64,000 nt of DNA from Campylobacter sp. CCS1377 (GTDB lineage Bacteria; Campylobacterota; Campylobacteria; Campylobacterales; Campylobacteraceae): the NCBI RefSeq assembly GCF_040008265.1, contig NZ_CP155620.1, positions 992,001 through 1,056,000 of the forward strand, given 5' to 3'. A model generated the notes under the pieces. That model searched no databases. It saw nothing but the letters and a program-made list of their open reading frames with translations, and was not told the DNA's origin. The position numbers and the translations under genes were made by a program. Below are positions 7,660 through 15,608 of the stretch, one piece after another (within the stretch, counting starts at the first letter, position 1; each line of letters starts with the position of its first letter).

Positions 7660-10600
7660 ATGACCGAAAAAACAGATTGTAGTATTTGTAGCTCTGTTGC
7701 AAAAAACACCATTAAAGCTAATGTTGAAGAGAAATTTTTTTCAAATTTTGATGAATTAAATTTCAATCCCAACTACCAAGATTTTGAAGCACAGCTAAGT
7801 AGTTTAACATTAAAAGAAAACCTAGAGCGTAATTTTAAAAATGAAAATATCAAAATTATAGATATAAAAGAAATACCCAATATTAATCTAGAGCAATTAA
7901 GTATAGATTTAGTAGAAATTTTTAACCAATATAAGCAAGTCGAAGAAGAAGCTGATATAACAGCCATACGACAAAAAGTCGGAGAAAAAATCAACGCAAT
8001 TTCCACCACACTTGAAACTTTTCAAAATTTATCTCAAGAACTATTTCAAAATGAAAAATTAGACAAAACTTATCTTTATACACCTAATACTTCATATTTA
8101 TTTAAAAAAGGTAGAAAAGAATTAGATGAACTTTTAAAAAAGATTGAAAAAACACAAACAAAAGCTAATGCTTTAATGACGAATGAAAGCAATGCCCATA
8201 TTTTAACCCTAGCCTCTCTTAGCTTATATTATTCACATAGTCTTGTAATTACGAATTTGGCAAAACATTTTATTAAAAAACAAGCCTTGCTTTTTGTGCT
8301 AAGATTATTTTTTATTGCCAATCCTATTTTGGCTTTAATTTTAATACTAGACTTAGTTTGTGAAATAATAACATATTTCGTTCTTGAGCAAAGTAAAAGC
8401 AAATTAAAAGTTCAAATTTACAAATTATTTTGCATAATAGATGAAATTTTGCAAAGTGTATCTAAGCAAAATAGTCCTTTGGCGGCTATTGTTAATTTTG
8501 ATGCAAAATACTATGGTAATAAAATTTCATTTAAGCTAGGAGATACAATATTTCAAAAATACCTTACAACTCCAAATTCTAACACCACAGATAAAGCTTT
8601 AATGTATAGTTTTACAATAAATGCAAAACAAACACAAGACAATATTGCCTTACAAAATCAACGCTTAAATCCTTCGGTTGAATTTGCATTTTCAGAATTT
8701 CCACTATTTTCCAAAGATACAAAAATAAAAAATAGCGATATTATAAATTCATCTGCTTTTGATCATTTAAAAAATATCACTACGCAATTTAGCAATTTTT
8801 TATTCATACAAACTCCTTATTTTACTTCAACCCTTACTTTGGATTTTCTACTTCAAAGCCTAGCAAATGATAAAGTCATACTTTGCGTAAGCAATATCGT
8901 AGAGAGTCAAAATATCCATTTTCAAATTCAAAACCACATCAGAGATACTTTAATCGAAAAAAGTAATTCAGAAGCTAGAAAAACAATATTATTTTTAAAT
9001 TTAATTCAAAATATAGACAAAAAAATCTTTTTTAAAAATTTTAAAATCCAAATAGAGCAAAATTTTAAAGCCTTGGAAGACAAATATAATGCTTGGCTTT
9101 CTTCATCACCCTATCAAGCTATAAGAAAAAAACTTGATGCTTTAGAAAAAGTATTTTATAAAAATGATCTTATGAAAATTGCTAATTATAGTTATGATTT
9201 AAATAAAAGTGTTTTTGAGCAAGAAGAATATTTTGATCAAGAGGATATGAAAGAACATATCATTAAAATCATACAAGCTTTTTTGGATTTTGATTTTATG
9301 CTTTGTAATTTTTTAGATTTTAAGTTAGCAAAAAAAGATGATAATTCAATCGATGAAGATGATTTAGAAGATTTAAGAAATAGACTCCGAGAGAAACTTA
9401 ATGAAGCAAAACTTAGCCCAAATATTTATTGTGTTGCGCATATTTTTAACAATGCCTTATTTGCACTAAATCCTAATAAAGAATTAAAATATTTTAAAGC
9501 CTTTTTTGAAAATTCACTTAAAGATGGAAACTTTCCTGATTACAAAAACTCTATAATTAAATATTTAAATAAAACAGAATTGCGAGAAGCTGCTGAATTT
9601 GTTTTACCTTTACAAGAATCATCCCTATGGCTTAATTTTTTCAGCTATGAGCACCAAAATGATCTTTGTATTTTTTTAATATATTTATTTGATTTAGATC
9701 TCAAAGGAGCTTTTATAAAGATATTAAAAGATCTTTATCCTTTTAAAGAAATAGCAGAGCAAATGAAAGACATTAAGGGTGATAGAGAAAAATTAAGATC
9801 TATCATTGAAAACACTTTTAAAGACCGAATAAATAATCAGATTACAGAGATGATGGTTTCTAAAATCAATGATTCAACGCCTTTTCGTTTAAAAACTTTA
9901 TACAGCCCATTTAAAGATTCCTTAAAAGAACTTCATAAAAATATTTCAAATTCTCTTAATGATAATAAATATTTATATTCAAAACAATTGACACAAGAGC
10001 TTGAAACACGAACTTCAAAGCAAACAATTCCCTCTAATTCCCATGAGGATAGATTGGAGTTTTATAAAAAACTATTACAATATGAACATCTTACAATTGA
10101 TAAAGTTTGCTCTCCATATATCCCATCTTTGAATATGGATAAAATGAAAGGTATTGGTGCTAAGATACATAAACTTGGTCCAGAAATTGTGGCTTTTTTG
10201 ATTCAAAATTATATAGAAACTAAATTACCAAGCCTAAAAGAAGAAGAGCTAGAAAGAGCCATTACTCTTTTTGCCTTAGGAATGCGTCAAAAAAGAGATA
10301 TAACCTATGCAAAATGGTGTAAAAATAATTTCTTTTTACCTAAAAATCTTAGTAAAAGCTTCATCATCGCAGACTTTAAACATTCTCTTTTAATGGATAA
10401 TGCCTTGAATTCTCTTTATTGCACTTATAATCCAAGCATAGCAGCTTATGCCAAAAACGATGATTTGGCTCAAAGACAATTTAAAGAATGCATAAAACAA
10501 AACTCCATAATCCACTCTTCGGGTAAATATTACGATGAGAACTATTTTACATTTTATCAAGATAGTGAAGCAACGCATTGTTATAGCGAAGCTTATTATA

Positions 10601-10899
10601 AAATTTATGCTTATATTGATTTAATTAAAGATGAAGAATATAATTTCAGTGCTTTAAACAATAGCACTCTTATGAAACAAAAAATGCAAGATGAAAAAAT
10701 CAAAGATTTTTATCCCAATAAAGATTTTGCGATATCTTTAAAAAAAATAGCAGAATATAATTATAATTTTTACAAAGGAGATACAAAATTGGAGAAGAAA
10801 GAAGGAAAAGAAGGATTAGGAAGAAGTGAATTTAAAGAACGCCTGCTTAATAATTTTATTTATAATGAGGATTTTATCCCTACGGATATTGATATTTAA
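7660..10899 (+). CDS. Large putative T6SS effector (1079 residues), unknown toxin domain
   Basis: An N-terminal CSIC pair is followed by a helical region (residues 20-200), then a hydrophobic hairpin at about 205-245 able to cross a membrane twice, then 800 residues of mostly helical, Lys/Asp/Asn-rich sequence. The C-terminus ends FIYNEDFIPTDIDI. It has AAGGAAAAC before the ATG, 8 bases after the PAAR-like gene, and is followed after 9 bases by two duplicated helical proteins. Size, a membrane hairpin near residue 220 and position between a PAAR-like gene and immunity-like genes parallel the 1257-residue protein at 29820. A pore-forming or membrane-translocating effector is a reasonable guess. 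No catalytic motif recognised. Confidence 0.5.
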   Translation: MTEKTDCSICSSVAKNTIKANVEEKFFSNFDELNFNPNYQDFEAQLSSLTLKENLERNFKNENIKIIDIKEIPNINLEQLSIDLVEIFNQYKQVEEEADITAIRQKVGEKINAISTTLETFQNLSQELFQNEKLDKTYLYTPNTSYLFKKGRKELDELLKKIEKTQTKANALMTNESNAHILTLASLSLYYSHSLVITNLAKHFIKKQALLFVLRLFFIANPILALILILDLVCEIITYFVLEQSKSKLKVQIYKLFCIIDEILQSVSKQNSPLAAIVNFDAKYYGNKISFKLGDTIFQKYLTTPNSNTTDKALMYSFTINAKQTQDNIALQNQRLNPSVEFAFSEFPLFSKDTKIKNSDIINSSAFDHLKNITTQFSNFLFIQTPYFTSTLTLDFLLQSLANDKVILCVSNIVESQNIHFQIQNHIRDTLIEKSNSEARKTILFLNLIQNIDKKIFFKNFKIQIEQNFKALEDKYNAWLSSSPYQAIRKKLDALEKVFYKNDLMKIANYSYDLNKSVFEQEEYFDQEDMKEHIIKIIQAFLDFDFMLCNFLDFKLAKKDDNSIDEDDLEDLRNRLREKLNEAKLSPNIYCVAHIFNNALFALNPNKELKYFKAFFENSLKDGNFPDYKNSIIKYLNKTELREAAEFVLPLQESSLWLNFFSYEHQNDLCIFLIYLFDLDLKGAFIKILKDLYPFKEIAEQMKDIKGDREKLRSIIENTFKDRINNQITEMMVSKINDSTPFRLKTLYSPFKDSLKELHKNISNSLNDNKYLYSKQLTQELETRTSKQTIPSNSHEDRLEFYKKLLQYEHLTIDKVCSPYIPSLNMDKMKGIGAKIHKLGPEIVAFLIQNYIETKLPSLKEEELERAITLFALGMRQKRDITYAKWCKNNFFLPKNLSKSFIIADFKHSLLMDNALNSLYCTYNPSIAAYAKNDDLAQRQFKECIKQNSIIHSSGKYYDENYFTFYQDSEATHCYSEAYYKIYAYIDLIKDEEYNFSALNNSTLMKQKMQDEKIKDFYPNKDFAISLKKIAEYNYNFYKGDTKLEKKEGKEGLGRSEFKERLLNNFIYNEDFIPTDIDI

Positions 10900-13800
10900 G
10901 GAGCAAAAATGAAAGGTGTGATATTTAAACGAAAGGAACTGGACTTTTGGAAAAAATTTGATACAGAAGTAATGAGTTTTGTTCTTCCATCAAATAAAAG
11001 CAAATTAGATTTTCTAAGAGACACTATCCATCAAACCATCACTTCTTACAAACAAGCTTCTAGCAATGGTATAGTATGGAGCAAAGAAGAAAAAGAACTT
11101 TTTGAAAGTCTTTCTTTAAACGAACAAAGAAAAATGATAGTCAAAAAATCAGAATTAAAATCTGTATTATTTCCTTATGTTAATGTAGATTATACTCCTT
11201 ATACTTATTCTACAAGAAGTAAAGAAAGTGGAAAAGAAAGCTTTGAAAAAGCAAAAGCATTATTAAATAAAAATAAAGATAAAGTTTTTAGTGAGCTTGA
11301 TAAAACAACAAGTGAAAATATACTGCATTTTTTTAGAATTGCTTATAAAAGTGGAAATTTAGAAGCGGGAGTAAATTTAGCTAAACTTTTATTTAAAAAA
11401 GCAAAATCAAGTGATTATGAGGGAGTATTTGATGATATTAGAGAAAGTGTAAAAATCACTAAAGATTTATTAAATCATAATATCCCAGAAAATGCTTATC
11501 ATTATTATGCACTTTATAAATGGAGTGATGATACAAGTCGTTTTTATCATAAAGAACTTACAAGTTTTAATTTAGGTTTAATCAGAGAAGAAGCAAAGGA
11601 TTGTTATAACTATGCACTAGAATGTGTGGTATGGGAAGCTATTGATGAGGAGGCGCAAAGAGACTCTATTGAGCGAACCCTCAGAGCCGCTGAACTTTAC
11701 TTGGCGGCTGCTATTAAATATCAAAGTCCTATTGCCTTTTTAAAAGCAGCACAAAATTACGCTCCTTCGGGTTTATCAAGCGAGGGTTTAGGTTATGCTT
11801 TAATCCCTTATAATGCTTGTTTAAGATGTTCTATTGCCCTAGGAAGCAAAGAAGCTTTAGAAACTTTGATTTCTAATTATAAAAACGGCTTAAGAATGAT
11901 GAGAAAAAATCCTTTACAAGCACAACTTCTAAAAACTCATGGGGAACAAAGAAAGCTTATTAATGGACTAGATCCTTTCTTTGATGAGAAATTTAAACCT
12001 GAATATATTATTGATTGTGGCTATTTGTTTTCATTGGAATATGGTGGAACCATAGTTTATCCAGGCATTTCAAGACTTGTCGCACAAGGAAGAATTAAAG
12101 ATCCAAGAGATAGTGATGCTACAAAAGAGAGTATTAAAGAATATTATTTAACAGTATGGGAGATGTTGGTTTCGGCTACAGGCTATTATACCTTTCCAGA
12201 TATGCCAGTGAGTTACGATAGATTTATAGCCAATAAAATCTACTCCAAACTCATTTATGGTTATCCTTCCGCAAGACCTTATGTCTTTCCTAAAGAAATA
12301 CTTGATTTACCCATAGACTTTAGTAAAGGACTAGAAGGCTATGGAATAGATCCAGAAGAGGAAAATGATAGTGAATAGAAGTGAATTTAAAGAACGCCTG
12401 CTTAATAATTTTATTTATAATGAGGATTTTATCCCTACGGATATTGATATTTAAGGAGAAAAAATGAAAGGTGTGATTTTTAAAAAAAAGGAACTAGACT
12501 TTTGGAAAAAATTTGATGAAAAACATGCAAAAGATGCTTTAAATTTTACAAAAGCTAAATTAGGTCAAGAAATTTGGCTAGACACTATCCATCAAACCAT
12601 CACTTCTTACAAACAAGCTTCTAGCAATGGTATAGTATGGAGCAAAGAAGAAAAAGAACTTTTTGAAAGTCTTTCTTTAAACGAACAAAGAAAAATGATA
12701 GTCAAAAAATCAGAATTAAAATCTGTATTATTTCCTTATGTTAATGTAGATTATACTCCTTATACTTATTCTACAAGAAGTAAAGAAAGTGGAAAAGAAA
12801 GCTTTGAAAAAGCAAAAGCATTATTAAATAAAAATAAAGATAAAGTTTTTAGTGAGCTTGATAAAACAACAAGTGAAAATATACTGCATTTTTTTAGAAT
12901 TGCTTATAAAAGTGGAAATTTAGAAGCGGGAGTAAATTTAGCTAAACTTTTATTTAAAAAAGCAAAATCAAGTGATTATGAGGGAGTATTTGATGATATT
13001 AGAGAAAGTGTAAAAATCACTAAAGATTTATTAAATCATAATATCCCAGAAAATGCTTATCATTATTATGCACTTTATAAATGGAGTGATGATACAAGTC
13101 GTTTTTATCATAAAGAACTTACAAGTTTTAATTTAGGTTTAATCAGAGAAGAAGCAAAGGATTGTTATAACTATGCACTAGAATGTGTGGTGTGGGAAGC
13201 CATTGATGAAGAGGCGCAAAGAAATGATAGAGATCTTTTTGGGGCCGAGCTTTATTTAGCGGCTGCTATTAAATATCAAAGTCCTATTGCCTTTTTAAAA
13301 GCAGCACAATTTTATGCTCCTTCAGGCTTAACTAGAGAAGTATTAAATTATGCTTTAATCCCTTATAATGCTTGTTTAAGATGTTCTATTGCCCTAGGAA
13401 GCAAAGAAGCTTTAGAAACTTTGATTTCTAATTATAAAAATGGCTTAAGAATGATGAGAAAAAATCCTTTACAAGCACAACTTCTAAAAACTCATGGGGA
13501 ACAAAGAAAGCTTATTAATGGACTAGATCCTTTCTTTGATGAGAAATTTAAACCCGAGTATATTATTGATTATGGTTCTTTTCTTACTTCTTTGGGTTAT
13601 GGTGGAACCATAGTTTATCCAGGCATTTCAAGACTTATAGCTCAAGGAAGAATTAAAGATCCAAGAGATAGTGATGCTACAAAAGAGAGTATTAAAGAAT
13701 ATTATTTAATAGTATGGGAGATGATTGTTTCTTTGGCTGAAATGTATAATTTTATACCAATGGAAAAAAATGTTTTTCATTATATAAGTATCCAAATCTA

Positions 13801-13930
13801 CTCCAAACTTATCTATGGTTATCCTTCCGCAAGACCTTATGTCTTTCCTAAAGAAATACTGGATTTAAAAATAGATTTTAGTAAAGGACTAGAAGGCTAT
13901 GGAATAGATCCAGAAGAGGAAAATGATAGT
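10822..13930 (+). repeat. Tandem duplication, 1,555-base unit
   Basis: Two direct copies, beginning at 10822 and 12377, are offset by exactly 1,555 bases. Each unit carries the last 26 codons of the 1079-residue effector gene, its stop, the RBS and a helical immunity-like gene. The second copy therefore keeps a fossil of the effector's C-terminal coding sequence (12377-12454) between the two immunity-like genes. Junction microhomology is GTGAA. Confidence 0.9.
10909..12378 (+). CDS. Helical repeat protein, candidate immunity protein (copy 1)
   Basis: A 489-residue soluble protein rich in short amphipathic helices with Ala/Tyr/Leu repeats resembling TPR/Sel1-type solenoids (for example ANLAKLLFKKA-like and AAIKYQS-like units). 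It has a C-terminal motif RIKDPRDSDAT-ES at about residues 395-409, and a VFPKEILDL segment near the end. The KDPRD motif and two other blocks are shared with the 422-residue protein at 28533, so they form one family. RBS GGAGC, 9 bases after the effector stop. Repeated, effector-linked and cytosolic: most likely an immunity protein for the 1079-residue effector or a chaperone. The function is inferred from position. Confidence 0.55.
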   Translation: MKGVIFKRKELDFWKKFDTEVMSFVLPSNKSKLDFLRDTIHQTITSYKQASSNGIVWSKEEKELFESLSLNEQRKMIVKKSELKSVLFPYVNVDYTPYTYSTRSKESGKESFEKAKALLNKNKDKVFSELDKTTSENILHFFRIAYKSGNLEAGVNLAKLLFKKAKSSDYEGVFDDIRESVKITKDLLNHNIPENAYHYYALYKWSDDTSRFYHKELTSFNLGLIREEAKDCYNYALECVVWEAIDEEAQRDSIERTLRAAELYLAAAIKYQSPIAFLKAAQNYAPSGLSSEGLGYALIPYNACLRCSIALGSKEALETLISNYKNGLRMMRKNPLQAQLLKTHGEQRKLINGLDPFFDEKFKPEYIIDCGYLFSLEYGGTIVYPGISRLVAQGRIKDPRDSDATKESIKEYYLTVWEMLVSATGYYTFPDMPVSYDRFIANKIYSKLIYGYPSARPYVFPKEILDLPIDFSKGLEGYGIDPEEENDSE

Positions 13931-13948
13931 GAAAGCACAGGAGAGTAA
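12464..13948 (+). CDS. Helical repeat protein, candidate immunity protein (copy 2)
   Basis: A 494-residue tandem copy of the preceding protein. Residues about 40-240 are identical at protein level and nearly so in DNA. Differences cluster in patches: residues 17-38, about 243-255, about 283-295, the segment around residue 375 and the stretch before the VFPKEILDL motif. The C-terminus has four extra residues. An RBS (AAGGAG) derived from the duplicated unit precedes the ATG. Patchy divergence on an identical backbone suggests selection for different binding surfaces or gene conversion with a diverged donor. This fits immunity proteins that track changing effectors, but this is inference. Confidence 0.6.
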   Translation: MKGVIFKKKELDFWKKFDEKHAKDALNFTKAKLGQEIWLDTIHQTITSYKQASSNGIVWSKEEKELFESLSLNEQRKMIVKKSELKSVLFPYVNVDYTPYTYSTRSKESGKESFEKAKALLNKNKDKVFSELDKTTSENILHFFRIAYKSGNLEAGVNLAKLLFKKAKSSDYEGVFDDIRESVKITKDLLNHNIPENAYHYYALYKWSDDTSRFYHKELTSFNLGLIREEAKDCYNYALECVVWEAIDEEAQRNDRDLFGAELYLAAAIKYQSPIAFLKAAQFYAPSGLTREVLNYALIPYNACLRCSIALGSKEALETLISNYKNGLRMMRKNPLQAQLLKTHGEQRKLINGLDPFFDEKFKPEYIIDYGSFLTSLGYGGTIVYPGISRLIAQGRIKDPRDSDATKESIKEYYLIVWEMIVSLAEMYNFIPMEKNVFHYISIQIYSKLIYGYPSARPYVFPKEILDLKIDFSKGLEGYGIDPEEENDSESTGE

Positions 13949-13949
13949 A

Positions 13950-14399
13950 ATGCAAAGTATTAATTTAGATAGAAGAAAAGCTTTAAAGAATTTAAATCAA
14001 ATAACACTTTTAGGCTTTGGTAGTTTTATACTTCTAAAACAAAATTTTATGAATTTGTCTTTAGAAAATGAAGTTTTTCATAATGATATAAAGCTAAGTT
14101 CTTTAGAAGACTTAAAAGCTTATATTAACTTAAATGTTAATTTAAATCGAATTTGCAAAGAAGCTTTTATTTATAAAGACTATGAAATATTAAAAGAATA
14201 TTTTTTAAATTCTAGTCTTTATTATAATAAAAAACTATCCTTTAAAGAATTAAAACTTGAAAATAAAAGTTTATTCATCAAAGCTCCTAAAAGTTTTATA
14301 AAAGCCTTAGAAAACCTTATAAAGTATGATAATAATTCTAAAACCTTAACAAGCTTTGTGTATCAAAAAGAATTTATTCCTACTAGACTTGATGTGTGA
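13950..14399 (+). CDS. Small exported protein with Tat-like signal
   Basis: I choose the ATG at 13950 because AGGAG lies 6 bases upstream; an earlier in-frame ATG inside the previous gene lacks one. The 149-residue product begins with DRRKALK (R8, R9) followed by a hydrophobic stretch (ITLLGFGSFILL), close to a twin-arginine signal (RR-x-x-LK). A periplasmic location is therefore possible. An uncleaved membrane anchor is the alternative. The C-terminus FVYQKEFIPTRLDV resembles the C-terminus of the 1079-residue effector (FIYNEDFIPTDIDI). It is the last intact gene of this locus. A periplasmic immunity protein or effector-derived fragment is possible. Confidence 0.55.
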   Translation: MQSINLDRRKALKNLNQITLLGFGSFILLKQNFMNLSLENEVFHNDIKLSSLEDLKAYINLNVNLNRICKEAFIYKDYEILKEYFLNSSLYYNKKLSFKELKLENKSLFIKAPKSFIKALENLIKYDNNSKTLTSFVYQKEFIPTRLDV

Positions 14400-14410
14400 T
14401 TGTTTCTTTA

Positions 14411-14616
14411 AACAGACTAGCTACAACTATAATCATAGAAGATGGTTTATATATAGGATAAATTAAAGAAAGGATAAAAGACGAGTGATGCTTATAAGAT
14501 TTATACACCAGATGGTGGCATTTTGAATGTGAAAAAACAAATAAAATTTTATTAAGTGATGGGGGGGGGGAGCTAAGATTTTAAAATTTAGCGATGAAAG
14601 AGGCATTAAAGATTGA
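14411..14616 (+). pseudogene. Relic of a third effector/immunity pair with G10 tract
   Basis: Bases 14411-14461 encode RLATTIIIEDGLYIG-stop, identical to the C-terminus of the 1257-residue protein encoded at 29820. After the same spacer comes a copy of the start of the 422-residue immunity-like gene, but its ATG has become ACG (14481), reading SDAYKIYTPDGG, with a frameshift soon after. A G10 run then joins directly to AKILKFSDERGIKD-stop, which matches the last residues of that protein (AKILKFGEDMGIKD). Nearly 380 codons are deleted. Clearly decayed. Confidence 0.8.
14561..14570 (+). repeat. G10 homopolymer tract
   Basis: Ten G residues in an otherwise very AT-rich segment, the classic Campylobacter slippage tract length. 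Here it lies in a relic at the deletion junction. From the upstream frame reading NKILLSD, eight or eleven G would connect to the C-terminal tail. Confidence 0.9.
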
Positions 14617-14668
14617 TTTGCAAACATTTTATTTTTAAGGTATTACTACGCATTATAGAAATACCACT

Positions 14669-14694
14669 CACTTGCTAAAGCAAGTGAAATTTTT
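14669..14694 (+). terminator. Rho-independent terminator after the effector locus
   Basis: CACTTGC, loop TAAA, GCAAGTG, then AAATTTTT. The T-run is on the plus strand, so it ends transcription coming from the 3205-14399 genes just before the convergent FHA gene. Confidence 0.75.
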
Positions 14695-14705
14695 GCTTGA
14701 AAAGA

Positions 14706-15608
14706 TTAAAAATCCTTCATATATTTTTCCAATGCTTTCATAAGTAAATTTTCAAAAAGAATCTTATCTTCTTTGATATTATTTTGCAAAGCAGCTTCAA
14801 AATATTTAATAAACATATTCTCTTGCATCTCTTCAAATATTGGACTATATAATTCTTTGGCAATTAAACTTATCGCTACAAGATTGAGTAATTGTGTTGA
14901 TTTTACCAAAGGAATATTAGCCATAATGCTTTCTAAATCTTTAATATGAAGGGAAGAGTATTCGGTATTGAGTTTGGCACTTTTTTGTTTGCTTTTTAAA
15001 TCTTTAAACATTTTTGTTAAACTTTTTAAAATATTTTCATAATCCATTTGATTGGGATCTTTTTGATTAAATTCTTTTAAAACTTCAATGTCGCTTTTTT
15101 CTTTTTCGATAAAATCATAATTATTGTTATTTGTTATAATATCTTGCAATTCTTTCTTTTCATTAAATTCAATGCTAACTTGCCCTCTAGGTTTTATTAT
15201 TAATTCATCAAATTCTTTATGTTTTGGAATATCTTGTAATTGTTTTTTATCTTCTTTTAAATGTTCTTCAACGCTTTTTGCATCAACAAAACAAAATTTA
15301 ATATCCCCTATTTTAAAAATATCCCCTTGATTTACCATTGTTTCATAACCACTCGCCATTTTAGAAAAAGAACCATTGTAAAAAATTTCAGAATCCTCAA
15401 TAGGACTTAAAGTAAAACAACCTTCTTCATAAGAGATCTTAGCATGTGCTGATTTGATTTGTCCCAATTTATCTTGAACACAAAAAGCACAGTCACTACC
15501 ACTTCCAATAATACCACCTTTTGTGTCAAATACTTCAGCCTTTCTTTGACTTTTACAATCTTCGTAATTTTCTATAATAATCCCGAGTTTAATTTCTTCC
15601 ATAGTCAT
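14706..15608 (-). CDS. tagH: T6SS FHA-domain protein (TagH/Fha-like)
   Basis: A 300-residue protein. Residues about 25-110 form an FHA domain with GS at 35-36 and SAHAKI at 53-58, followed by the (F/N)G-turn and a final FCFVD strand. The remainder is acidic and helical. FHA proteins in T6SS loci bind phosphothreonine peptides and control assembly after phosphorylation. The start at 15608 has AGGAAG 6-7 bases upstream and lies within the last 20 bases of tssM, so the two genes are translationally coupled. Located next to TssM as in other T6SS clusters. No kinase or phosphatase partner (PpkA/PppA) is visible in the window. Confidence 0.75.
   Translation of the reverse strand: MTMEEIKLGIIIENYEDCKSQRKAEVFDTKGGIIGSGSDCAFCVQDKLGQIKSAHAKISYEEGCFTLSPIEDSEIFYNGSFSKMASGYETMVNQGDIFKIGDIKFCFVDAKSVEEHLKEDKKQLQDIPKHKEFDELIIKPRGQVSIEFNEKKELQDIITNNNNYDFIEKEKSDIEVLKEFNQKDPNQMDYENILKSLTKMFKDLKSKQKSAKLNTEYSSLHIKDLESIMANIPLVKSTQLLNLVAISLIAKELYSPIFEEMQENMFIKYFEAALQNNIKEDKILFENLLMKALEKYMKDF

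Noticed and set aside
13923-13949. Earlier ATG for the Tat-like protein inside the end of the 494-residue gene
   Set aside because: It would put nine residues before the signal and has no RBS, while AGGAG directly precedes the ATG at 13950.
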